Under the pieces are notes generated by a model that was given only the letters and a program-made list of their open reading frames with translations, ran no database searches and was not told the DNA's origin. A stretch of 7,869 nucleotides of DNA, from positions 1-7,869 of the forward strand of contig JAEWNA010000237.1 in NCBI GenBank assembly GCA_023392975.1, given 5' to 3'. The position numbers and the translations under genes are program-made. This stretch comes from Pseudomonadota bacterium (lineage in GTDB: Bacteria > Pseudomonadota > Gammaproteobacteria > Xanthomonadales > Xanthomonadaceae). Shown piece by piece: positions 1-6,195 of the stretch; position 1 is the stretch's first letter; each line of letters begins with the position of its first letter.

Positions 1-1
1 G

Positions 2-268
2 CTCGGGCCCGTGCGCACGGCACGCCTGTACGCGGCGCTCGCGCTGGCGGCGCACGCGGCCACGCTCGCGGGTGTCGTCGCGGATCGATTGCCGGCGACG
101 GCGCTGTGGGCGCTGGCGACCCTGCCGATCGCCGCGTTCGCGATCCGCGAAGTCGCCCGCCATGCGACCGACCCGCAGCGCCTGCGGCCGGCGATCGTCG
201 CGACCCTCGTCATGCTGCATCTGCACGGTCTGCTGATCGCCGCGGCGCTGTTCCTGGTCCGCGGCTAG
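2..268 (+). CDS. UbiA-family polyprenyltransferase, C-terminal part (partial)
   Basis: The frame is open from the left edge, so the gene starts upstream; the GTG at 11 is probably an internal valine. The visible 88 residues begin LGPVRTARLYAAL and form three hydrophobic segments: about RLYAALALAAHAATLAGVVA, then ALWALATLPIAAFAIREV, then a final helix ending LLIAAALFL just before the TAG stop. A Gly-x-x-x-x-Ala-Arg-x-Leu-Tyr start, a proline-containing second helix, and a last helix with histidines after a short Asp-Pro loop resemble the C-terminus of UbiA enzymes such as 1,4-dihydroxy-2-naphthoate or 4-hydroxybenzoate prenyltransferase. These membrane proteins attach an isoprenoid chain to an aromatic ring in quinone synthesis. 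The Asp-rich catalytic motifs lie outside the window, so the substrate cannot be assigned. Another small polytopic membrane protein remains possible. Confidence 0.55.
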   Translation, partial: LGPVRTARLYAALALAAHAATLAGVVADRLPATALWALATLPIAAFAIREVARHATDPQRLRPAIVATLVMLHLHGLLIAAALFLVRG

Positions 269-348
269 CGACCGCCGGCGCCGCCACGGACTTTGCGCCG
301 AACGCTGCCGATGGCAGGATGCGACCGGACGCCGATGGAGGAGCGCGC

Positions 349-1344
349 ATGACCGTCGACACGCCGGACGATGCCGCGGCGCATGATGCTCCGGAGCAAC
401 GCGCCGAGCGCGCCTATGCGGCCTTCGGTGCCGCCGATCTGGCCGCCGCCCGCGCCGGTTTCGCGTCGCTGATCGCCGAAACACCGGACCAGCCTGCGCT
501 GCACTACATGCACGGCCTCGCCAGCAAGTACCTGCGCGACTGGTCGCCGTCCCTGCGCCACAACCTGCAGGCGCTGGCGCTGTACGGCGACGACGAGGAC
601 GCCGAAGCGGCGCGCTGGAACGCCGGCATCGCCGCGACCGCGCTGGGCGATTGGGCCGAGGCGCGCCGGCAATGGGCGGCCTGCGGCATCGACCTGCCGC
701 CGGGCGACGGCGCGATCGACGCCAACTTCGGCGTCGCCAGCGTGCGCCTGGCGCCGTGGGGCAGCGGCGAGACCGTGTTCGCGCGGCGCGTCGACCCGGT
801 GCGCGCGCGGATCATCAACGTGCCGCTGCCCGACAGCGGCTACCGCTACGGCGATGTCGTGCTGCACGACGGCGCCGCGACCGGCGAGCGCCGCTTCCAC
901 CAGAGCCGGGTGCCGGTGTTCAACGCGATGCAGCGCCTGGAGACGTCCGAGTTCGGCACGTTCGCGCTGTTCGTGCGCTGCCCGCGGCGCGAGGATCTGG
1001 ACGCGCTCGTGGAGACGCGGGTCCCCGGCATCGGCTTCGTCGAGGACTGGACCGAAAGCATCGTCCACCTCTGCCTGCGCTGCAGCTACGGCGCGCCGCA
1101 CGGCGACGCGGCGCATGCGCACGACGACGTCCCGCTCGACTGGCACCCCGAACGCAACCTCGGCGTGGCGGCGCAGAGCCGGCACTCGGTGCTGCGCCTG
1201 GTCGAACGCTGGAAGGCCGGCGGCCCGGGGCGACGGCTGGACGCGATCGAACAGCGCGATGCCATGCCGTCCGATCCACCGCCTTCCGGCCTCGCCTGGT
1301 GGCTGTCGCCGGAAGAGCGCGCGGAAGCGCAGACGGACGCCTGA
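349..1344 (+). CDS. TPR-containing protein of unknown function with a Cys/His cluster
   Basis: The 331-residue protein starts at ATG 349, preceded by GGAGGAG at 337-343 with a 5-base spacer. The frame is open further upstream to 106, but that stretch overlaps the prenyltransferase gene and has no RBS. There is no signal peptide, so a cytosolic location is likely. Residues 16-117 form about three helical hairpins of TPR type (AERAYAAFGAADLAAARAGF; ALHYMHGLASKYLRDW; AARWNAGIAATALGDWAEARRQW). Residues 118-331 are a mixed alpha/beta region with RVDPVRARIINVPLPDSGYR, GDVVLHDG and RVPVFNAMQRLETSEFGTF. Residues 242-258 carry CLRC followed by three histidines (251, 256, 258), a possible metal site. 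I recognise the TPR-plus-conserved-C-domain layout but no named family and assign no function. The gene is 80 bases downstream of the prenyltransferase gene and may be cotranscribed. That it is a real gene rests on the RBS, the TPR pattern and codon use. Confidence 0.8.
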   Translation: MTVDTPDDAAAHDAPEQRAERAYAAFGAADLAAARAGFASLIAETPDQPALHYMHGLASKYLRDWSPSLRHNLQALALYGDDEDAEAARWNAGIAATALGDWAEARRQWAACGIDLPPGDGAIDANFGVASVRLAPWGSGETVFARRVDPVRARIINVPLPDSGYRYGDVVLHDGAATGERRFHQSRVPVFNAMQRLETSEFGTFALFVRCPRREDLDALVETRVPGIGFVEDWTESIVHLCLRCSYGAPHGDAAHAHDDVPLDWHPERNLGVAAQSRHSVLRLVERWKAGGPGRRLDAIEQRDAMPSDPPPSGLAWWLSPEERAEAQTDA

Positions 1345-1355
1345 CCGCCTTCACC

Positions 1356-1376
1356 GCGCCGCGCATGTTGCGGCGC
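1356..1376 (+). terminator. GC hairpin after the TPR gene
   Basis: A perfect 7-bp inverted repeat, GCGCCGC and GCGGCGC, surrounds a 7-base loop and begins 12 bases after the TPR gene stop codon. There is no T-run after it, so intrinsic termination is uncertain; it could equally be an mRNA 3'-end stabiliser. The remaining gap to 1466 shows no promoter I can defend. Confidence 0.35.
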
Positions 1377-1452
1377 AGCTTGCCCCATCGACCAATGTCG
1401 CCGTTTCCGGGCGTGTGGCCCACTGCGCGCGTCACCTCGCTGGTGATATCGC

Positions 1453-1460
1453 AGGAGGAG
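1453..1460 (+). promoter_or_regulatory. Strong Shine-Dalgarno that sets the esterase start
   Basis: AGGAGGAG lies 6 bases before ATG 1467. It favours this start over the in-frame ATG at 1533 (codon 23), which would give a shorter, more typical signal peptide but has no comparable RBS. Confidence 0.75.
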
Positions 1461-1466
1461 CCTCCG

Positions 1467-3314
1467 ATGTCATTCACCGCTGATCGTTCCCTCGCTTTTT
1501 CCCCCGCACGTCGCAAATCCCATCTCCGCACGATGATCGCGTCGCTCGCGCTCTGCGCCTGCGCCGTCGCTTCGCCCGCCTTCGCGCTGTCCGAAGTCAC
1601 CGGGTTCGGCAGCAATCCCGGCAACCTGCGCATGTTCAAGTACGTGCCATCGGGCCTGCCGGCCGGCGCACCGATGGTCGTCGCGCTGCACGGCTGCGCG
1701 CAAAGCGCTTCCAACTACGACGACGAGACCGGCTGGCAACTGCTCGCCGACCGCTACCGCTTCTCGCTGCTGTTGCCGCAGCAGCCGAGCGCGAACAACA
1801 GCGCGAACTGCTTCAACTGGTTCGAATCCGGAGACATCACGCGCGGCCAGGGCGAGGCGCTATCGATCAAGCAGATGATCGACCGCATGGCCAGCGACTA
1901 CACCGTCGATACGTCACGGATCTACATCACAGGGCTGTCTGCCGGTGGCGGCATGACCTCGGTGATGCTCGCGGTCTATCCGGAAGTCTTCGCCGGCGGC
2001 GCGATCCTGTCCGGCCTGCCTTACGGCTGCGCGACAGCGCAGTCCGCCGCCTGGGGCTGCATGAATCCCGGGAGCGACCAGACCCCCGCCCAGTGGGGCG
2101 CCAAGGTGCGCGCCGCGACTTCGTGGACGGGGCCGTGGCCGATCGTGTCGATCTGGCATGGCGACGCCGACTACACCGTGCGCCCGATGAACCTCACCGA
2201 GATCATGGAGCAGTGGACCAACGTCCACGGCATCGACCAGACCGCCGACGTCAGCGACACCGTCGCCGGCTATCCGCACAAGGTCTACAAGGACGCCGGG
2301 GGCGTCGCGCGGGTCGAGACGTACACGATCACCGGCATGGGCCACGGCACGCCGGTCGATCCTGGCACGGGCGAAAGCCAGTGCGGCACCGCCGGCGCCT
2401 ACATCCTCGATGTCAACATCTGCTCGAGCTACTACATCGCGCGCTTCTTCGGCCTCGACAACCTCGACGGCACGCCGCCGACCGCGACGATCACCGCGCC
2501 CGCGAACGGCGCCAGCGTCTCGGGCACGGTGAACATCACCGCCACCGCAAGCGACGACGTGGGTGTGGATCGCGTCGAATTCCTGCTCGACGGTGCGCTG
2601 CTCGGCAGCGATGCGACCTCGCCCTACGCCTACGCCTGGAACAGCGCCACCGCGACCAACGGCAACCATGTCCTCGCCGCGCGCGCGGTCGACCTCGCCG
2701 GCAACACCGGCACCTCGCCGCAGGTGAACGTGACCGTCAGTGGCGGCACGGGCGGCGGCGGTGGCGGCGGTTCGCCGGTGACCGTGACCTTCGCCAACGA
2801 GAACGCCAACGACGGCTACGTGAAGGCCACCGCGACCGGCGGCTCGCCCGCGCTCGGCACGCTGGAATCGACCTACGGCCTGGCCATCGGCCGCGGCACC
2901 GACGGCAAGTACAATCGCGCGCTGCTGTCGTTCGACACGTCCTCGCTGCCGGACACCGCGACGGTGCTGTCGGCCACGCTCACCGTGACCTACAACAGCG
3001 CCTACGGCGACCCGTGGGGCAATCCCGCCGGCAACACGTTGCTGATCGACGCGAACAACGGCTGCATCGGCGCCTGCACGACCGCCACCACCGACTGGGC
3101 CGCCGCCGTCACCGCGAGCGGCGTTGCGCAGCTCAATGCGTTCACCGGCGGCACCCAGACCAGCAGCCTGTTCTCCACCGCCGGCGTGTCCGCCGTCAAC
3201 CGTACCGGACGCACACAGCTTCGCCTGCGCTTCAACGCCAACCAGACCGCGACGAACTATGTCTGGATCGGCAACGGCACCACGGCGACGCTGACGGTGA
3301 CCTACCAGCCGTAG
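1467..3314 (+). CDS. Secreted PHB-depolymerase-family esterase with Ig-like and C-terminal beta-sandwich domains
   Basis: The 615-residue protein has an N-terminal export signal: a long basic n-region (ARRKSHLR), a hydrophobic core from about residue 23, and likely cleavage after AFA (residue 40). Residues 54-330 match the PHB depolymerase/esterase family (alpha/beta hydrolase). The oxyanion-type ALHGCAQS is at 73-80, the lipase box GLSAG is at 156-160 with Ser158 as nucleophile, HGDADYTV gives Asp235, and GMGHG gives His293. Conserved cysteines at 77, 115, 188 and 198 suit a secreted disulfide-bonded enzyme. Residues 337-424 are a bacterial Ig-like domain (TITAPANGASVSGTVNITATA). After a glycine linker at 426-436, residues 437-615 form a beta-rich domain with RALLSFDTSSLPDTATVLSA, resembling DNRLRE/CBM-like C-terminal modules. 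The enzyme probably hydrolyses an extracellular polyester or polysaccharide ester such as PHB, acetylxylan or feruloyl links; the exact substrate cannot be read from sequence. Its 3' end faces the S9 remnant. Confidence 0.92.
   Translation: MSFTADRSLAFSPARRKSHLRTMIASLALCACAVASPAFALSEVTGFGSNPGNLRMFKYVPSGLPAGAPMVVALHGCAQSASNYDDETGWQLLADRYRFSLLLPQQPSANNSANCFNWFESGDITRGQGEALSIKQMIDRMASDYTVDTSRIYITGLSAGGGMTSVMLAVYPEVFAGGAILSGLPYGCATAQSAAWGCMNPGSDQTPAQWGAKVRAATSWTGPWPIVSIWHGDADYTVRPMNLTEIMEQWTNVHGIDQTADVSDTVAGYPHKVYKDAGGVARVETYTITGMGHGTPVDPGTGESQCGTAGAYILDVNICSSYYIARFFGLDNLDGTPPTATITAPANGASVSGTVNITATASDDVGVDRVEFLLDGALLGSDATSPYAYAWNSATATNGNHVLAARAVDLAGNTGTSPQVNVTVSGGTGGGGGGGSPVTVTFANENANDGYVKATATGGSPALGTLESTYGLAIGRGTDGKYNRALLSFDTSSLPDTATVLSATLTVTYNSAYGDPWGNPAGNTLLIDANNGCIGACTTATTDWAAAVTASGVAQLNAFTGGTQTSSLFSTAGVSAVNRTGRTQLRLRFNANQTATNYVWIGNGTTATLTVTYQP
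2742..2770 (+). repeat. GGC-rich low-complexity tract encoding the interdomain glycine linker
   Basis: A run of GGC/GGT codons encodes GGTGGGGGGGS (residues 426-436) between the Ig-like domain and the C-terminal domain of the esterase. Such tracts can change length by slippage and are awkward for sequencing, but here the frame is intact on both sides. Confidence 0.8.
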
Positions 3315-3330
3315 GCCGCGCTGCGCGACA

Positions 3331-3367
3331 CGACCCGCAGGCGCGTCAAGGCGCCGCCTGCGGGTCG
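3331..3367. terminator. 13-bp inverted repeat between convergent genes (putative bidirectional terminator)
   Basis: CGACCCGCAGGCG (3331-3343) and CGCCTGCGGGTCG (3355-3367) are perfect reverse complements around an 11-base loop. The repeat starts 16 bases after the esterase stop (3312-3314). The TGA of the minus-strand S9 remnant (3348-3346) sits inside the loop, so the right arm is also that gene's last codons. A strong symmetrical hairpin between convergent ends suits a bidirectional terminator. Neither side has a clear T-run, which lowers confidence in classical intrinsic termination. Confidence 0.6.
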
Positions 3368-3885
3368 CCCAGGTGGGCGCGGAGGAATCCCGCGATCGCG
3401 GTCCAGACCCGGGTCTTGTTCTCGTCGCGGTCGAAGCCGTGGCCTTCGCCGTCCAGCGCGATCAGCGCCGGCGGGTGCCCGGCGAGATTGAGCATCCGCA
3501 CCAGCCGCCGGGTGTGTTCGTAGTCGACGCGCAGGTCCTCGCGCCCGTGCACCAGCAGGATCGGCAGGGTCAGCGCCTTGTAGTGGTACAGCGGCGAATG
3601 GCGCTGCATCTCCGCCATGTCGGTGTTCGGGTTGCCGATCCGCTCCTCCATGAGCTTGCGGACCTTCGACGAGCGCGCAGAGTCGCTGGCGGTGAAGAAG
3701 AGCGTGCTGTCGCTGAGGCCGGCGATCGACACGACGCACTTGAGTCGCCCGGGCCAGCGCACGGCGGTGACCATCGACGAGTCGCCGCCGTAACTGGCGC
3801 CGACCGCGCAGATGCGATCCGCGTCCAGCGGATACTGCTTCAGCGCCATCGTGAGGACGGCATCGATGTCGTCCTCGTCGGTCGT
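3346..3885 (-). pseudogene. S9 family (prolyl oligopeptidase-type) peptidase, N-terminally truncated remnant
   Basis: About 179 residues, from TTDEDDIDAVLTMALKQYPL to the TGA at 3348-3346, match the C-terminal catalytic half of S9 peptidases as found in xanthomonads. All three catalytic residues are visible: Ser in GASYGG (codon 3795-3793), Asp in HGREDLRVD (codon 3537-3535) and His in GEGHGF (codon 3441-3439). Family members are usually 600-700 residues with an N-terminal beta-propeller. Here the propeller, the oxyanion region and the first half of the hydrolase fold are gone. The reading frame stays open to 4113, but 3886-4113 runs into the 3' end of the neighbouring gene and its translation (arginine/serine-rich) has no S9 character. 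The homology stops at about 3885-3890, at the edge of the 3892-3929 hairpin. An ATG at 3849 could start a 167-residue product, but it has no obvious RBS. I call it a remnant, probably non-functional. Confidence 0.8.
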
Positions 3886-3891
3886 CCCGGG

Positions 3892-3929
3892 CCTCCGGGC
3901 CGGCGCGATGCCGCTTGCCGGCCCGGAGG
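3892..3929 (-). terminator. 13-bp hairpin downstream of the repeat-containing secreted protein gene
   Basis: CCTCCGGGCCGGC (3892-3904) and GCCGGCCCGGAGG (3917-3929) are perfect reverse complements with a 12-base loop. The hairpin begins 8 bases after the minus-strand stop at 3940-3938, the usual place for a terminator. No T-run follows on the minus strand. It also marks the breakpoint at which S9 peptidase homology begins. Confidence 0.55.
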
Positions 3930-3937
3930 TGCGCCAG

Positions 3938-5431
3938 TCAGGGCACCACGGTGCAGCAGGGCCGCTGGTCGGGCACCGCGATCGGCGTCGGCCGCGACAG
4001 CTGGTTGAAGCCCTTCGCGATGAGGGTGACGCCGAACGTGCCGCTCGACAGCGGCAGCTGGTTGGCCGGCGGGTTCCAGTCGACGGAGCACACGGTCTTG
4101 AAGGCGCTCGCATCGGGATGCACGGTCAGCGCATGCTGCGGGTCGCCGTTGCCGAGCCAGTCGGTCGTGGTGCTGCCGCCGAAGTACGCACCGGCGCCGG
4201 CGGCCGCGAGCGCGAAGGCCTTCTCAGCCCCCGCACCCTGGGTGCCATAGCGTTTCCCGATGACCGGGAGCCCCGTCGGCAGCACGTAGGGCAGCAGGGT
4301 CTGCGGATGCGCGAGGTGGGTAAAGGCGTCCTGGCTGTTGGCGACGCCGCCGTAGGGGCCGTTCACTTCGCCCGCGATCATCATCACCCCCGCCGGTGCC
4401 CCGGTGTAGGTGCCGCCGAGGGTGAGATCGGTGCTCCAGCCGATCTCCCGGTCGGCGGTCGCGCCCCACACCGCATGCACGCGCAGCAGGCAGTTGGGCA
4501 CGAAGCGCGACAGATGGACCTGCGACGCCGCGCCGCTGGACGCGGTCTCGCCGACGGTCAGCACTTCGGGCGTGCCGGACGAGGTCCTGACGCCGACCAC
4601 ATCGTGGAACTGCGCCGTGCCGAGGCCGCGGGTCCGCGCGGTGCAGACCACCGCACCGGTGTTGCCGTTGACCTGCATGAGCGCGGTCTCGCCGGCGATG
4701 CGGCCGACCGCGACCAGATCGCCGGTGAGGCTCGGTGCCACCGGCACCAGTTCGGCGATCGCCTGCAGCTCGAAATCGCCGGCGATCGCGTTCTGGTAAT
4801 CGCGGACCCAGATCGGCGTGCCGTTGGGTTTCGTGCGGGCGATGCGCGCGCGGTAGATCGCGGGCGTGGTCGCGGTGGCGGGCTTGTAGTACTGGCCCAG
4901 CGCGACCAGGTCGCCGGCGGCGGTGGAGAACGCGGCGTCGCCGGAACCGGCCTGCAGGATGTCGAAGCCGCGGTTGTAGTCGATCGCGTCGCCGTAGTAG
5001 TAGCGCCACAGCGGGACGCCGTTGCAGTCGAGCTTGGTGATCGTGAAATACGAGACCGGCGCGGTGCCGGGAACGGGATCGAGGCTGCCGACCACCGCGA
5101 ACCCGGTGCCGTCGCGGAACTCCGCGACCTGCGCGGCGCGTTCGGCGCGACCGCCGGTGTCGTACCGGTAGCGGAACAGCAGCCCCGAGGACACGTTCAG
5201 CCGCTCGGCCAGCGCATCGTCGTTGCCGGTGCTGCCATAGGCGGTGCCTACGCTGATCGAACCGCCGCCGGGACAGGCGCGGACTTCGCGGGTGCCGGTG
5301 TGGAGTTCCTTGTGGGTGACCTGACCCGAGGTCATTTCCCAGTTCGAGGCCATCGCCGTCGCGGGCAACAGCGACAGGCAGGCCAGGGTCAGGGCGGTGC
5401 TTCGCAAGGCCATGCTTCCTGATGCGTTCAT
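3938..5431 (-). CDS. Secreted protein with about seven 50-64-residue repeats, probable beta-propeller
   Basis: The 497-residue protein starts at ATG 5431-5429, with AAGGAAG at 5445-5439 and a 7-base spacer. A second Met at codon 7 has its purine stretch too close to serve as an RBS. The signal peptide runs from MNASGSMALR to about PATAMA, with cleavage before SNWEM (residue 29). A strand pattern of hydrophobic residues ending in Gly (ISVG, FAVVG, DLVALG, DLVAVG, EVLTVG, VMMIAG, AYFGG) recurs with the Gly at residues 62, 115, 179, 243, 294, 354 and 418. Between repeats are phrases such as TKLDCNGVPLWRYYYGD and RTKPNGTPIWVRDYQNA, as in SBBP or delta-60-type propeller proteins. Mature cysteines at 53, 136, 263, 314, 448, 492 and 493 suit disulfides outside the cytoplasm. 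No catalytic motif is visible, so the function is unknown; an adhesion or scaffold role is only a guess. It lies in the same direction as the S9 remnant, which it may have partly displaced. Confidence 0.8.
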   Translation of the reverse strand: MNASGSMALRSTALTLACLSLLPATAMASNWEMTSGQVTHKELHTGTREVRACPGGGSISVGTAYGSTGNDDALAERLNVSSGLLFRYRYDTGGRAERAAQVAEFRDGTGFAVVGSLDPVPGTAPVSYFTITKLDCNGVPLWRYYYGDAIDYNRGFDILQAGSGDAAFSTAAGDLVALGQYYKPATATTPAIYRARIARTKPNGTPIWVRDYQNAIAGDFELQAIAELVPVAPSLTGDLVAVGRIAGETALMQVNGNTGAVVCTARTRGLGTAQFHDVVGVRTSSGTPEVLTVGETASSGAASQVHLSRFVPNCLLRVHAVWGATADREIGWSTDLTLGGTYTGAPAGVMMIAGEVNGPYGGVANSQDAFTHLAHPQTLLPYVLPTGLPVIGKRYGTQGAGAEKAFALAAAGAGAYFGGSTTTDWLGNGDPQHALTVHPDASAFKTVCSVDWNPPANQLPLSSGTFGVTLIAKGFNQLSRPTPIAVPDQRPCCTVVP

Positions 5432-5743
5432 GCGTCGTCTTCCTTATCGATTCGGGATCCGTGATCGACGATCCGCAGACGCAGGCCCGGCATGCGGCGA
5501 TGGGCGTCTCCTGCCCCGTCCTCGTCGCGATGCCTGCGCGCCGAGGCGCGCGACAGGCGTTCCGTCCGATGAATCGCCCGGCGATCGGCGATCGCCACTG
5601 GGTCCAACGCGCGGTGCCGCGGGCGACGGCCAACGCGAACGACGAAGCATGACCGGAGTCACGCAGGTCGGCGACGAACGGTCGTCTGGACGATCCTTTC
5701 CGACCGCCGCTATCGACGTGCGCGACGCCGGCGCGACGCCGGC
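5432..5743. other. Intergenic region without a supported gene
   Basis: These 312 bases separate two minus-strand genes. Small ORFs exist in both directions (for example 5444-5662 minus and 5422-5652 plus) but have no RBS, and their arginine/proline/serine-rich translations look like frame shadows. The region should hold the promoter and 5' leader of the secreted repeat protein. One imperfect hairpin lies at 5532-5558 (GCCTG-CGCGCC / GGCGCG-CGA-CAGGC, with a 3-base bulge and a very tight loop). No convincing -35/-10 pair was found, and I recognise no RNA gene. Confidence 0.5.
5727..5743 (-). terminator. Short hairpin after the YbiI-like gene
   Basis: GCCGGC is repeated at 5727-5732 and 5738-5743 around a 5-base loop. 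Because GCCGGC is self-complementary, the copies can form a 6-bp stem immediately after the minus-strand stop at 5746-5744. There is no T-run, and the stem is short, so this is weak. Confidence 0.3.
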
Positions 5744-6010
5744 TCAGCGCAGCTGGCTGTCCTTGCTGCCGCGGCGGTTGTAGCCGCTGAACGCGGCTTC
5801 CTCGCGGTCGTGGGCGTCCTGGCAGGCCACGCACAGGCGCACGCCCGGCACCGCCTTGCGCCGTGCCTCGGGGATCTCGGCGTCGCACTCCTCGCACCGC
5901 TCCAGCCCCGGCCCCTGCGGCAGGCGGCTGCGCACGCGCTGGATGCCGTCCTTGACGGTCGCGTCGATCTGATCCTGGACGGCGCCGTCGCCGGCCCAAC
6001 CGGTGGCCAT
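5744..6010 (-). CDS. ybiI: YbiI-type DksA/TraR C4 zinc finger protein
   Basis: This 88-residue protein has the length and layout of Escherichia coli YbiI. It starts MATGWAGDGAVQDQID, has a C4 zinc finger (Cys39, Cys42, Cys60, Cys63 in CEEC and CVAC) with IPEARRKAVPGVRLC between the pairs, and ends in the family signature SGYNRRGSKDSQLR. GAGGAG at 6022-6017 lies 6 bases before the ATG. The DksA/TraR superfamily binds RNA polymerase through its secondary channel, but YbiI proteins are short, lack the long coiled coil of DksA, and their own role is poorly defined. I therefore claim only the family. The gene stands alone, divergent from the SH3 gene, and carries no sign of damage. Assignment to the YbiI subfamily is very secure; the function is not. 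Confidence 0.95.
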   Translation of the reverse strand: MATGWAGDGAVQDQIDATVKDGIQRVRSRLPQGPGLERCEECDAEIPEARRKAVPGVRLCVACQDAHDREEAAFSGYNRRGSKDSQLR

Positions 6011-6042
6011 GGTCGTCTCCTCGGCTGTCGAAACGTGCCCGA

Positions 6043-6048
6043 ATCTTA
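6043..6048 (-). promoter_or_regulatory. Possible -10 element for ybiI
   Basis: Read on the minus strand the bases are TAAGAT, 4 of 6 matches to TATAAT, about 32 bases upstream of the ATG. No good -35 lies 16-18 bases before it (TGGTGC at 6071-6066 is poor), so this is tentative. Confidence 0.25.
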
Positions 6049-6070
6049 GGCCGATGCCGGCGCAAGCACC

Positions 6071-6090
6071 ATCCGTCGATCGAATCCGTC
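6071..6090. repeat. Direct repeat ATCCGTC in the divergent intergenic region
   Basis: ATCCGTC occurs at 6071-6077 and 6084-6090, 13 bases apart start to start. The palindrome TCGATCGA (6076-6083) overlaps the end of the first copy and fills the gap between them. It sits between divergent genes and could be an operator, but a 7-base repeat can arise by chance. Confidence 0.25.
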
Positions 6091-6195
6091 AATGATGACG
6101 GTTCACCCCTCGCGGCATCGACGGCATGCCACGATTTTCGGCCGTGGCGAGAGGATTAGACTGCATCCGGGAGATCGGACGCCGGGGACCGCGAC

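Noticed and set aside
106..348. Longer start for the TPR protein
   Set aside because: It overlaps the prenyltransferase gene, has no RBS, and its residues are arginine/proline-rich shadow sequence.
265..1185. Long minus-strand ORF (306 codons)
   Set aside because: It is antisense to the TPR gene; its Arg/Ala/Val composition is that of a GC-rich shadow and no domain is visible.
1444..1449. GATATC as a -10 box for the esterase gene
   Set aside because: No -35 partner lies at a proper distance, and it is almost adjacent to the RBS, leaving no room for a leader.
651..1466. Plus-strand open frame that leads into the esterase gene
   Set aside because: The arginine-rich translation is an out-of-frame shadow of the TPR gene; the esterase begins at 1467, after its RBS.
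1530..1565. Lipoprotein signal in the esterase (Cys30 or Cys32)
   Set aside because: Neither cysteine has a proper lipobox in the right place, whereas AFA at 38-40 is a good signal peptidase I site.
2093..3523. Plus-strand ORF of 476 codons
   Set aside because: It overlaps the esterase in another frame, with an extremely arginine-rich, domain-free translation.
3886..4113. N-terminal extension of the S9 remnant
   Set aside because: The frame is open, but it lies under the 3' end of the neighbouring gene and has no peptidase-like sequence.
3812..5422. Plus-strand ORF of 536 codons
   Set aside because: It is antisense to the secreted repeat protein and the S9 remnant, both of which have clear family features.
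5587..5596. Palindrome GGCGATCGCC
   Set aside because: It is a single isolated copy; such palindromes are expected by chance in GC-rich DNA.
4224..6092. Minus-strand ORF of 622 codons
   Set aside because: It runs through two supported genes and the gap between them in another frame, and its translation is arginine-rich.
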